In this document: piece by piece, positions 11,965 to 24,424 of the stretch
Position numbering within the stretch: position 1 is the stretch's first letter
Layout of the letters: each line of letters opens with the position of its first letter
Origin: Sipunculus nudus
Lineage: Eukaryota; Annelida; Sipuncula; Golfingiida; Sipunculidae
DNA length: 64,000 bases
Reading direction: 5' to 3'
NCBI GenBank assembly: GCA_026874595.1
Contig: CM049322.1
Span: 48,463,340-48,527,339, forward strand
Made by a program: the position numbers and the translations under genes
The notes under the pieces: model-generated
Told to the model about the DNA's origin: nothing
The model's database searches: none
What the model saw: only the letters and a program-made list of their open reading frames with translations

Positions 11965-12180
11965 TATAATTTAGGTTCTTCTAACCTGGCATATATAGGA
12001 ATATGAATCATTATAATATTTACATTTCTAAACATACACAGTATACGTCCATGGCCTGTAGGTTGGACTGTCTATTAAATGAAGATGAAACTTTCTTGAA
12101 TTCAGTTTTATTTACTTAAGTCCCGGCATAATTCAGAGGCCGATGCATTTTAGGCTGGGATTTTGACAGTTTCGCTTTCA
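11965..12180 (+). repeat. Dispersed repeat 'X', copy 2
   Basis: Matches 696-945 in order: CTGGCATATATAGGAATATG, ATTATAATATTTACATTTCT, GTTGGACTGTCTATTAAATG, AAGATGAAA and GATGCATTTTAGGCTGGGA. It carries no coding sequence. Confidence 0.55.
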
Positions 12181-13862
12181 CGGTGTTCTTAAGTGTATAT
12201 ATCATTATGATCATAGACGTAAGCCTAATCTACCATCTGTTTCTGCGTACTAACCACAACCGAAGTCACGAGGAAGGAAGATATTATCTTATATATGGCT
12301 TATCATTGTATGGTGCATTGACTATGTCAGTTGTAATGAATAACAAAGCAAAATATTCACCTGGTCAATGTCAATGTAACCAAGTATGATCTATATAATA
12401 ATGGACAGGTGCCGTTATATTTTAGCCTCTAAGAATGGACATGAATTATAATGAAATTTCACAAAATTTGTCAATACTAAGTGTGTATGAAAAAGAAACT
12501 GATGTTTGTCACCAAAACATTATCTGCATGCTTTTTCCTGGGCCGATAAATTGAACATATACGTCCCAAGTTAAGACAGTCGACGTGCATTCAGCAGGAA
12601 CATGTGCATATGCATGGCAATTACATTCACCGTTAGACTTATTTTAGCGAATCAAGCGAATTTAATAAAATTTACAAACTGGACTTGATCCGATATTGAA
12701 GTGTCATTCCCCCTGTTTATTTTCTTTGTAAATAAAAGTATAATCATACTGCATACGCATCTGTTGGTATGTGATAAAATAAACATATATATAAGAAGGA
12801 ATATTATTTGCTAGGACATTCATGTTATGGCCCGTTTGAAATAATGGCCAATATGACCATCCGACTAACATGACCACCAGACATCCAAATAGACATGCTG
12901 ACTGCCAGCAAGGCCACCTCGCTAACAGCTTCCCTCTACTTACACGCCCATCCGACCTACACCGCTGTTCCGGCAGACGACCAACTGGCCGGGATTTTCT
13001 TTATACTAGAATGTCTCCAACATTCAGCACTTTTCTTCGAGTAATAATGATCATTTGAATGGTATGTCAAATATATGCCAGATTCTGACTTGTTTTCTGC
13101 CAGTCAAAATATGATATTTCGAGATATCTCAGGTAAAACTAAATATATAACACTTTATAATCATGTATTGTTTAGGTTCTACTGATAAAGGTAGTTTAAT
13201 CGGTATAAATTGCGTTATTTCAAAAACGAAATTTCTGGTATCACATTTTTTTATAAATTGAAGCGTTTGCTTATATAATGTTAATGACAAATACAGATGG
13301 AATATATAATCATTTGTCTATATCATATGTATCGCATGTATCTATTTGATTTTGATGTAGATGTAATAGTCGTCAAAGAAAGCAAAAATCCCATGGGTAT
13401 TACACAGTGAACCTAAGGGAACGAAACTTCTGATGATAAGCTCTTGTAGTATTTTGTATAATGTATTTATAATGGGATATGGTAAAAAAATTAAGATTTA
13501 AATTATCTAACCATGCAGCAAGTTTGAACAAACTAAGTGAAATTTATTTCTTTATTTAAAATAACATAACCTTCTATTGAAAATTAATACAAATTAATCA
13601 AATGTTTAAAACTAACTATTGAACTCTAGGCTTCCTAAAAATAATAGTTGTATCTTATCTGATTCTTACCGGACATGTAGGATAATGGAAGTCCCATGGT
13701 GAGCGTGGTGGCCTTGTTAGCGGGATCGTTGTTAGGTGGGATATTGCATTGTTATTGTAAATTGTAAATTTTACTTACAATTTAAGAAGCCGTATTATTA
13801 CAGGGCAATGGTTGCGGGAGTATATGAACAAACATATCTATGCAAGGATGAAATTATAAAAT

Positions 13863-13899
<37 letters not shown>

Positions 13900-14739
13900 G
13901 GTTTTGTTGAAGTGTTTTATATATTATTATTGCTCCTTTGCATTTTATAAACGACTTTATTGGTGAAAAAAATTCCGAAGCATCTAATAAGGATTTGGTT
14001 TGATATTTTATGCTGAACACTTTGCCGAGTCATAACTATCACATTGCATATTGTAGGATAAATTTCAGGAGGAAGAAAAAAAGGGAAAATAACATATAAC
14101 ACAGTTTGGGGAGGTCTGATGTAGGACGCCATATATTATCATATATCTTTAAAACTGAAAGCCTGAAATGTTAATCAAATCAGATATACATACATTGTCA
14201 TATATTTTACAGACTGAAACCCGTCAGTTTCGTTCTTATTCAACAATGGAGGCCTCGAATGTAAGTGGTGGAACTGTAAGATGTTAATCGGTTAGACTAA
14301 CCCGTAACAATGTATATTGTAATATATATTAGACAATACGAGAAACATGGTCGTTTTGGCGTGATGCTCTTGTAAGCGGGATCGTTGATAGGTGGAATTG
14401 TATTGCATACATTAATCCCTATTTATAGTGAAGGAGACTTTGTTTTACTTTCATTACAAGGAAACGGTAAATTTTGTATATAATTATACGTCTGTATCTA
14501 CATATGGAAATGTTAAACTTAACTATTGTAAAGACTGTATAGGATTGTCACAAATGGATAACAGGTTTAGTAATGCTTATGCCAGATACCATTTAAATCA
14601 TAAAAACCATGGTAGAAACAAACAGTTTAAATATCATTTTATACATAAACATTCGATAAAGGAAAAATAACTCCATGAAACAATCTGTTAATTTATTTGA
14701 GTTTATCCGTTGCCCTCCGCTTATTTAAATAGAGCGTAT
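12181..14739. other. No gene seen; TA microsatellite and a direct repeat
   Basis: Contains (TA)17 at about 13865-13899. A ~60-base segment with AGCGGGATCGTTGTTAGGTGG at 13718-13740 recurs as AGCGGGATCGTTGATAGGTGG at about 14375-14395, each followed by TATTGCAT. No open frame looks real. Confidence 0.5.
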
Positions 14740-15050
14740 ATCAAGGGCTGCACCAACATAGACTTGGTCACTATATTCCCTGTTGCACCACCATAGAGCT
14801 GGTATCTTTTTCCCCTGCAGCACCAAAATCGATCTGGCCAATCCGTCCCCTATTGCACCGCCATAGAGTTGATAACATTTCCCGTTGCATCATCCTGGTA
14901 GATTTGATCACTACTCCCCCTGTTGCATTATCCTTATGCTAGTCATCACCTACCTTTTGTACCACCATAGAGCTGGCCAAATCTATCCCCTGCTGCACCA
15001 GCATAGAGCTGGTCCCCAAATCCCCTGCTGCAGCGCCATAAACCATAATA
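14740..15050 (+). repeat. Degenerate ~35-bp minisatellite, about nine units
   Basis: Units containing YTGYTGCACCACCATAGAG followed by CTGGTC and a CCCC run begin near 14748, 14782, 14815, 14850, 14884, 14921, 14955, 14992 and 15027. Units differ by several bases, so the array is old. Confidence 0.7.
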
Positions 15051-16292
15051 TTAGGCCAAAAATCTGATAAGAGTTGTTGAATACCGATCCAAATGAGACT
15101 CAATTTATTAAAAATATGATAATATTTTTATTATATAAAGAGTCTTATAACCATCTCCCTTATTTCCTGATCCTTGTTATGTAAGCAGCGACAGGAACTT
15201 TTTCACATGGCCGATTATAAGTGATCGAAATAAATAGGAGACTCACTTGCTGTGTACCTGAAAAAAACACATGGATAATCATCGGCGCAAGTAAAGAAGC
15301 CTCCGTGAGGTTGTCAATCTACGGCATATGATATATACCATGAAAATCATTTATGTTCCACGCGGTAAATTGAACACTACCCACAATGAATTTAAGAGCA
15401 TTTAACAAAGTTCATTTTCAAGAGTGGCTCGAATTGTTGTTAAATAAGATATCTTTAAACAAAATTAATTGGTTAAACTTAGTTCAAATATATATATACA
15501 TAAAGTACGGAAGGATGCTTTTGAATAATTCAGTTGATTGTTAATGATGGAGACCTGGGAAACCCATTGATACCGACACACCACCTTCAAGAACAAATCA
15601 TAATCATAAGACCTGTAAGCATGTGTATACAATTTGTGGTTCTATCAAGTATTATTGACATTTTGTGATGCTACCATTTTGGGTTAAGAAGGGGTAATGC
15701 TACGTCTGTGCTACAGGCTCACATTAAGTTTTGATACAACTTTCACGTTTTCATTTTATGTATTTATTCATTTGAATTCTGACAGATTAGCCTGTATCAC
15801 TTGTGTGTTATTAAAATTTGATTTGATATCTCTTTCATTCTTCAAGTTTCACTTCATTCACACATTCTTCATTTTTTTTAATTATTATATATAATACAAT
15901 GAACTTTCCGTGCACACAAACACACACACACACTTATACATATATATACATATATATATATATTTATATATATATATATACATGTCAATAAATCCGATAG
16001 AAACAATATATATATATATTATATAATCTAGATGACCACCCCCCACCCCCTTCCATGTCTGAAGACCTGTCTACGCCACTTTTGATAATATATGCAACAA
16101 ACCACCTCAGGTCACGTTTTGCGGTTTGTGCATGTGCATAGTAACATATTGTAGATAAACAAGCCCCTACAACCGTCACAGAAAACATTTCATAACAGGA
16201 ATTAATTTGCCAAATTGGACAAATCCGATGAAGTAGGTTTAATTGCAATTAGGTATATATAAGGTATAACTTGTGTTTCTATTGGATTTATT

Positions 16293-16351
<59 letters not shown>

Positions 16352-16547
16352 AATGCACAATGTAATCAGGTAAGAGTCTGATTCATTAGATTGGCCGTTA
16401 AGGTTAAAAATATGAGGAACGGGATTGTGATTCATCATTCAGCCAGTCCTAATTCGCATGCAGGTGGTTCTAAGAAACAGGGTAGTTACAAAAGCATGAA
16501 TATATGGATAGGTGGTATTTAAGACAGGTTCCACACACCCTCACATC

Positions 16548-16628
<81 letters not shown>

Positions 16629-16747
16629 AATCCCTCATATTTTTTTGTCCTTTCTCTTATTTCATCAATATCCACCAGATGTCGCTACGGCTACGCTATG
16701 GACGAGTAACGGATGTAGCGGGTGATCCTCAGAACATTATGTAGAGC
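15051..16747. other. No gene seen; several microsatellites
   Basis: Simple repeats at 15910-15982 (CA then TA), 16294-16348 (TA), 16550-16571 (CT) passing directly into 16572-16625 (TA). Open frames rich in IYIY or LSLS are translations of these. Confidence 0.6.
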
Positions 16748-16842
16748 AACGACCTTACTTCGAGACCCAAAGCCCTTTTACTTGCGGTCCAAATGACCAA
16801 AAACGCAAGTTAAAGGGCTTTGGGTCTCGAAGTAAGGTCGTT
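16748..16842. repeat. 39-bp inverted repeat with 17-nt loop
   Basis: Left arm 16748-16786 (AACGACCTTACTTCGAGACC...) and right arm 16804-16842 are reverse complements at 38 of 39 positions; the 17-base loop is 16787-16803. Transcribed either way it would fold into one long hairpin. It could be the remnant of a small foldback transposon or a hairpin RNA precursor. No flanking target duplication is obvious. Confidence 0.85.
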
Positions 16843-17300
16843 CACAAGGATCGAGTTCGGCTCTCGAATGGCATGGCTGAGTCTCCGCTGCTGGGGGTGG
16901 AGGGAATGCGGGTTGCTTCTGGATTTGTGGCTGTGGATGCTGTAGCTTTCTAACAAGGACAACAACCCAGGAGAGAGGATGGCGCCCTCTGCGGCTCCCT
17001 GCTTGGCTTGGCGTGGCACTGCGACTGTTGGCTCACAGAACTTGCTTAAGGAGCGCACAGGGCTGAGGTCTAGACCGCAGCAACCTGTAGCTGCTCGATG
17101 AGCGTATACTTCTTTTGGCTTGGCTTGGCAACAGAGCTGAATCCAGCGTCTTTGGTAGGGGACAAGTGGCATGGTCACCTCTTGTCTTTTCACCTGACAT
17201 ACGTCATGCTGGTTGATGTCGCCCTCACTGAGCTTCAGATCAGTATCACTCATCTCCACCAGAGGTCGCTCCGCTGTAGACCTGCAACAGTTCGAGGAAT
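16843..17300. other. GC-richer island with a 149-codon minus-strand open frame of doubtful status
   Basis: The frame 16810-17259 (-) starts at an ATG overlapping the hairpin-flanked island and ends inside the hairpin. Its peptide has no recognisable domain and its composition reflects local GC content. The plus strand carries a CCACCAGAGGTCGCT phrase at 17256-17270. I see no support for a protein. Confidence 0.4.
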
Positions 17301-18765
17301 CTTTTTTTTTTCACGTTTATCAATGGTCAGTGATCATTTTATAATTCATGTACTGGCTCCTTCTGTGGGGAGCAAATAGTTAACTTTCTTTCTCAAGAGG
17401 GCCTTACTATCACTAAGGGGTAGGTATTACATGATAATTCTATAATTAAGGGCACAGATGCGACCTGTAGGGATAATCGTTAATTACTTGAAAAGTTGCC
17501 ATGGCAGCAATATAGGGCGGCTGGACATAAGGTGAACAGAGTACCAGTATAGGGGTTGCTATTAGTTGGTGTATATATATGTAAAATCAGAATCTAACAA
17601 AATCATACGGACCAACGCAGGTCTACTCCGCTCCTAGCATACGATAAAATGCCCGTATTCGACTGGACATTTCCATGTAACACGGCCTGCCCCTTCAGCA
17701 CGAGGAAAGATCTACGAGAAGCACTCTACTTAAAGTTGCGTGAAATAATCACGTAACGGAGATGACGCCTGCCAGTAGGCTATATATACTGAGCAACAGC
17801 GTCGAATGTAATTCAATTGCTTCTAATATCAGGTTGTTGTCATTCTGTATTTTAATATGATAAGATTTTACACAAGTTACGTAAATACTCCCATGACAAC
17901 ATGCTTAACCATTTAATTTTAATCTTCCATTTTTCAAGTACATGTGCGACATGTATTTGTAAAATGTAAGTACTAAATATTTAACCCGAGTACAGGCACC
18001 AATTACACTCATCACTCCTTAATACTATAGCATGGATGGACACAACACAAAAATGACTGCAGGTTTACATAAATTTACATAAATTACGTCACCAAGTCAA
18101 CATTGACCAATGATCTCACAGTCAAAAAAGTGGGCGTTTACCATTAACACTTTATCATATGTGTATGTGGACTTGCTATATCAAATGAGATCTTTAGATC
18201 TTTTGTAACACATAGTAAACGATTCATCAGCTTAATATGTAATCACCCTTCATATATTTTTTCATCTACAGGGGCGCCAAATAAAGGGTATTGAAAAGTT
18301 ATTTGGTCAATTTTTTCGTGTTTTCGCAGTGCCCCATTAGAGGAACAGTTGAACACAGAACATGCATACAAATAATATTTACACATTAACACATTTCCAC
18401 AAGTGATGAAAATCACACAAGTATTTGACTATTCTACCAAACATACACATAAATACTTAAATACGCAAGTAAAAATTAACATTATATCCTATATGTTACC
18501 AGCATCTCCTTCACATGTGCGTTTCAGTGAAAGTTTTGGGAAAACTGGACTTCGCCAGACTGGCATATACTGTTCTCTTTTAATCAGCTCTTTAAATTAG
18601 TAATAAATTCACTTGGGTTCCCTTAGAATCACAGGTAGCATTACCTGATAATAAACGTAATAGCCAATCTTAGAAAACTGCCCTGATGTCAATGCTTTAT
18701 AAGTTATATTGGTCTACTATTGGGTCCCAGATATTTTGGTTTGTGTCAATGAAATATATATATAA

Positions 18766-18836
<71 letters not shown>

Positions 18837-20072
18837 CCAAAGGGAAGAGGAGATGAGGTCAGTGTGACCTTTCATTGAGAAATTATGTAAATCCCATCAA
18901 TTTGCATGGAAATTCCATTGTATTTCTTACCAGTCTACATGCCTCACGTGAAAACAACTCGGACCTCATTTCCAAATTGAGTGTGTTCAGTAATATATAG
19001 GTCAGTATATTTAAACTGATAACCTTATAAAGGGGTCTTCTTTTGGACCTACCAGTATCATTTGTATTGCTCAATGTGTAATTTTAAATTACCAACATTA
19101 GGTCAGTTTTCTGTAAATTAATTGTTCGTTGTGATATTTATTTGAAATAACAACGTAAACTTCAATTAAGTCTGAATTTGGTATACCATTAGCCTCTCAG
19201 TAGGCCTATTTGTTTCGTGCTTTATACCATGCACAACTATGGTTTAAGTAAAATTAAAAAAAACACAGTAAATATATATATAGTGCATCCACCATCATCT
19301 CTCAAATTCCTAAATATCAATTTGCCTTCCTCCCCCCCCCCCCCCCTCCACTTTTGATCTGCTTCTTACCCCTCTGCATTTACGTCTGTAAATTATTTTG
19401 ATATGGCTCTACCAGAGGCATCAATTGTTTTACAGACTCCAAAAATATTCTGAGCGAAATTATCAGTCGAAGTAATTTAGTTTTTGAAACAGTATGCGTA
19501 AACAATAAACGTTTTAATTTAGTCCATTCTCACTTATACCCCTTAGAATTCTAGAACTAAAACTATATTGACAAATATATAAATACAAAAATAAACAATG
19601 GACCCACTGTATTTAGGAATATGTGGTTCCATTGCTTTTAACTAGAAGTGCATACATAAAAGGAGAGCCATCAGAGCAGCTATATATGAGTTAGTATAGG
19701 TGCATTATAACGAAATGAAGAGCACACACAAACACGCCAACCCTAAAAGACACAACAAACCGAAAACACATACAACCGGAAAAACTCACATGCACAGACT
19801 CAATACACATTTTTACAAATGGACATAAGCAGCACACAATTGCCAAAAATAGAAAGAATCCCACTACATCCATTAAGTTATACTTGACTTGTTACATGAC
19901 CAACAAAATTTATACTTTTAGCTTTTTTTATTATAAGTTAAGCATTTTCTTAGCTGTCGCCATTAACATTGCCGAAAGTGCGCCTAGGAGCTGGGTCATT
20001 TTCTTTATCTTTTTTGTCATTCCATGGACTTTTTCGGTGTCGTCAATTTATATTCAAGAGCTGGAGATGACT

Positions 20073-20108
<36 letters not shown>

Positions 20109-22839
20109 CGTCTGTATGACACATTTCAAATATATTACAAATAAGTAAGGTTTTAGAAAATAAGGTATCATGTTTCCAGTAAAGGTTAAGTCTAAACGAA
20201 GTTTACATATATAATATTTCATAGCAAAATCATAAATGGAATCAAAGTCTATAATTCTAATTATTAATACATTTTAATATTATTCTCTGAACAGCGGGGA
20301 GATGACTACATTGACCGTCCTTCCCCCATCTTGCTAAAAAGTGTGGGGATATATACCCCCATCCTCCCTTTTATTGCCGCCCCTGGTTCTTTCTTTGAAG
20401 GGGTAGCGGTGAACGCACTGGTCAGCTACATAATAGAGGATGTGGCGTCTCTTCTTAAACAAAGTTTGATCGCCAAAAAATTAGAGAACAGCTTTTCCAT
20501 ATGACACCCTAATTTAATATGAACAACAAGAGCCTGGTGTTCTTGCGACGTGCTTTTGTTAGTTCATTATTTGTCCGTCAGAGAGCAGCACAAGATCAGT
20601 GTTGATTGACATTGTTGGTGCGTGCTCTGCGTTGAGCCTACAATGGCAGTAACTAGATATGACCATGCACATACCATTGCGTGCTGCCTTTCCAGAAGCC
20701 TGAAGCTTGGATCTCTATGGACGACTGATGATTCTTATGTTATCCGAAATATTTATTAAAGGAGAGGCATAAAACCAGATACATTGATCATGTACAATGA
20801 TAACAGAATACAATGTTCATAAAGGATAAAGGGATGTGGGCAAAAGTGTTATAAAACAAGAGTTATAGCCGTGATAAAATCACCGTCCCTGACCTGCAGC
20901 CAACTAACTAATAAAGAATGGCACTCATATTTTAATACAGAGAGAGAAAGAAAGTAGAACTTATACAAAGCCACACAATGCGAAAAGAGAGACCTATTTC
21001 ACTTTCCTCTTGACCAATTATATATGCATTTCCTTTTGCGCATTATCTGTTTGGTCTCACTTAAAGCATAAAACTGTATAGACCTTCCTAGACAGCATCA
21101 ATAGCGACGGAATTATAAACCTCTGTGCGAAATCGCGCTTAAAATCAATTAACGGCAAATATCGTGTGGACAATTAGACTTGTAAATGTGTAACAAAAAC
21201 CAAGACGTCCCCAATACTAGACGTCTCCTAAAATAGACGTCTCTCAAACTAGTCGTCTCTAAAGCTTGTCAGATGCTACAGACAACGGAAAAAGAGACTT
21301 CTCAAGCATGATTAATGAGCGAGTTATTAATTTTTCCTTCCAAAGTCATTTTTTTGCAAATTTTGCTTATTCTTGGGCTATGTGGAAGGGTGATGTGATA
21401 TAGTTTGCAAATTTTGTGCTGGAAATCTTATCAGTAGCAAGCAAAGTAAAAAAAACTGATCCTCTCTAACATAAACAGTTATACTTAGTCATAAGTATTT
21501 TTTTTATGAAATCTCGCAAATTCTTGTTTGACGGCGAGATTTGACGAGACTCCCAATCGTGTCGATGAAAGCTTGCCAAATATTACCTATAATGTAGAAA
21601 TCTGACATCTCTAGTATTAAAATGGGCCGAGATATAAAAATAAGGTTCCATGCATATTTCAGAATTATTGCCCAGAATACATGTTAATGGTTACAATATA
21701 GCATGAGATCTCCTGCCCCTAGAGGAATTGAGAGCGCATGTAATATAACATATATCCATCAAATAATTCCTTTTACTCTGAGTGAAATCTTTGTTATTAC
21801 CACTTTCACATGACAAATAAGAAACAGTTTGAAACCGTTTTTAGCGATTACAGGACAAACAAACCGTTTCTTTATTCGTTTTAGCCACATTGGTTTTAAT
21901 CCAACTAGCTATTGAGGTGATTTAAAATCGTTTCCAAAGTGCCATGTGAATGCTTTAATAGCACCAATAAATCGGAAATAGCCACTTTCTGAAGTAATAA
22001 AGACAGAATGCTATAGTGTTGTTTTACATTTCGCATGCATAAAGAAATGTACACTCACAGCTTTGGTGCTTGATGTATGCCTGCGTGGCCTCACAATGCT
22101 TGTTTAAAACCCGATAGATTGACCCACATTGCCCGAAACGTTTAGTGTGAAAGGAATATGTTTCCTTCTTAGGAAATATATAATAAACGAAATATCTCGG
22201 ATTACATAAATATCTGTATCAATCCATAGAAAGAGGTTCTTTAGGTAAGCTGGTCTAGATGAGAATCGTCTGAGCAAGAAAAAGAGACGATTATTTTTAT
22301 AACTCTTTCTTAACTTGGCCGATTGGTAGTTTAACGGCCTAAAATAAGGACTTGTCTGATCATGTATTATACAAGACCCTAAGAACTGTACCTTGCACAT
22401 AGGCCTAACAATGGAAATAAAAAAATGTCTTATTCATGTAAAATCTTAAAAAAAAATAAACAGGATGATGTCAATACATTCCGTGGATATATTTGTTGTA
22501 TTTAATATCTGCCATAAACCTCGATGTGAAAAGTTCCCTATACATAACCATTCAATCTGTTCCCATACCGACTGAAGTTATGTAGAACCGACTGGATATA
22601 ATAAATAAAATGAGATTTTAACTATTTTAATACAGTGATTTTCAGTAAATTAAAAATGGCATAACAACAGACCAATAGCTCATTAACTCTGAATAACATC
22701 ATTTTTAACAGATAAATGAAACCTATCTCTCTTAAAATATTCTATAAACACATTTTAAAAAGATTAGTTGGATGGTTTTTATAAAGTGCCGGGCAATTAG
22801 CTGTATATATGTGGGTGTTAATGGCATCCGATGCTTGAC
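17301..22839. other. Long gene-free AT-rich stretch
   Basis: Holds (TA)n at 18754-18833 and 20077-20106, a 15-base C run at 19332-19346, and three and a half ~17-base units built on TAGACGTCTC at 21200-21262. CA-rich sequence at 19720-19830 gives a spurious minus-strand frame. No exon with family resemblance was found. Confidence 0.55.
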
Positions 22840-23370
22840 CATAAAAGGCGGGCCGGAAACTGTGACAACAGAGCAGACGACACTTTCCTCCCGTCTTCCG
22901 GTCTTCCTGTTGTCATTAGAGAGAAAACAGCCAGGGAGCTAATTTAAGCTTATATTGCTGCTTTTATTATTTGTGGAACAGGTCTATATTTATAACTTTC
23001 TAACAGGAAATACTGTCTGTCCAGAGCCAAATTTAGGTTGTCAACTGGTAGCGATGCATTACGTAGTAAGCGTGTCTCCATGCCGACGGAAACACTGCTT
23101 TCTGAAATAAAAATCTCGGGACCCAGTCTTGTGCGTCATGGAGCCCGTCACACGCTTGATCACATGGAACGTGTTTACACATTGACGTCAATGTAACGTC
23201 ACCGCCCACAAGCCAATCAGACCCGAGCGTTTACTTAATTAGCATTGTTAGTAAACATCGAATTCCCCCAGCGGCCAATCAGCGCGCTCGGTAAAGCCGT
23301 CTCCGTTCCAGTGGGGTTTCCTTCTGCGCTGTTACTATAAATACCTCGTGTATAACGCATGAGAGAGTCT
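22840..23370 (+). promoter_or_regulatory. TATA/CCAAT/CRE promoter of the PNT-only gene
   Basis: CpG-rich against an AT-rich background. In order: a cluster of ETS-type GGAA cores on the minus strand (CTTCCGG at 22895-22901 and TCTTCCTGT at 22902-22910), a perfect CRE TGACGTCA at 23183-23190 inside a longer palindrome, CCAAT boxes at 23213-23217 and 23274-23278, and a TATA box CTATAAATA at 23335-23343. Spacing places transcription start near 23365-23370. All elements point toward the gene beginning at 24201. ETS-family autoregulation is inference. Confidence 0.7.
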
Positions 23371-24200
23371 GATATAGCAAGCCGGGGTTCCCGTGTGAGT
23401 TCACTATTCCGCTAGCTCGCAGTGTGTGCAGCGTGTTGGGCCGGAAATCCCGTGTTATGGTAGCTTGCCAGAAAACCGACACAGGTGCGTTCAGAGAAGT
23501 GCTAGCCCATTTCATAGACGACCGGAAATCGTCTGCTCGCAGGGAGTAATCTACAAGCTCTCTATTGATTCATTTTATCCTGTGCTTCCGCCGCAGTCGT
23601 CTGCCGTCTCTCGGAGCTCTTTGCCAACAACACTGCACAGACGAAAAGCTGCTGCAATTTTTTTTCAACTAACTGGTCCAGGCACCGGGATTGGACGGAA
23701 AACAGCTTGCCAGATAATACAGCAGAGCTGCTCAAGCACGGGATACTGTTTATCTGACTTCCGCTGTATGGAATGCATGGACGCACGTTATTAATGGTCA
23801 ACATATTGTCAGAGAGCCCCATCCTGTGCAAACCCTTATATCAGCAAGCGGCTGCTAGTGGACTTAACGCAGCAAGCTGTGAAATATTTTCCAGTAAATC
23901 ACTGACTGCATTCGCACGGTTGAATTGGACATCACAGGGCAGTTTAGAGGTCATAGTGGTGTAATTAAGTGTAACGTGCGTAATATTATAATTACGTGTA
24001 ACGCGTAAAGGCAGGACGAGCGACTCACTTCACCAAATCCCTTGGAATAAAGTACGTGGGAGAGAGGGGTTATTCGGTGCACCAAAGTGACAACTCTCAC
24101 AGCCATTCGCTGTAACCTATCTTGTGGGTGCAGGGTTTTATTAATATACGTGTCTGATCTTGCCTGGGACTCCGTATGAATATATCCACGTCGAAGTGAA
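23366..24200 (+). other. 5' leader with upstream ORFs
   Basis: If unspliced, the leader is about 830 bases. It contains at least two ATG-led short frames: a 30-codon one at 23457-23549 (starts MVACQKTD) and a seven-codon one near 23769 (MECMDARY). These would reduce translation of the main frame unless removed by splicing; a CAG|GTGCGT site near 23483 is a possible donor. A longer open frame in this interval starts only at GTG and is not supported as a protein. Confidence 0.45.
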
Positions 24201-24424
24201 ATGGCACTCGATTTATCTGTTAAAACTTGTTCTATTTTGCCTGTGGCGTTCAGCATGGTCGGACCTTGTAGCACCCCACGGGGGTTTCAGCCCCATCCCC
24301 GGGCACGGGCTTGCCCCAGGGCGATAAAGAAAGTACGCTTTGACGTAGACAGCGTCCCAAGTTTTAAAACGACGAAAACTGAGACACAGGATCAGTCTAT
24401 GACCAGAAATAAAAGAAAACACAG
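24201..24424 (+). CDS. PNT-only gene, coding exon 1
   Basis: Starts at ATG in good context (G at -3 and +4) and ends CACAG before GTAAGA at 24425, leaving two bases of a split serine codon. It encodes [14 protein letters not shown] at the start, then a Pro/Arg-rich part and [13 protein letters not shown]. The RVxF-type motif and the TKTETQDQS stretch are the only landmarks. An alternative stop in the intron three bases later shows the frame closes if the intron is retained. Confidence 0.7.

Noticed and set aside
13736-13966. Open frames rich in IYIYIY here and at 16504, 32838, 33574, 47784
   Set aside because: Translations of (TA)n microsatellites with no recognisable domain.
16810-17259. 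149-codon minus-strand frame
   Set aside because: No domain, ends inside a hairpin, composition explained by local GC content.
21200-21262. TAGACGTCTC short repeats as a CRISPR-like array
   Set aside because: Only three and a half units of about 17 bases, no uniform spacers; a minor tandem repeat.
23426-23794. 122-codon plus-strand frame in the 5' leader
   Set aside because: Begins with GTG, no domain, lies between promoter and main start; treated as leader sequence.
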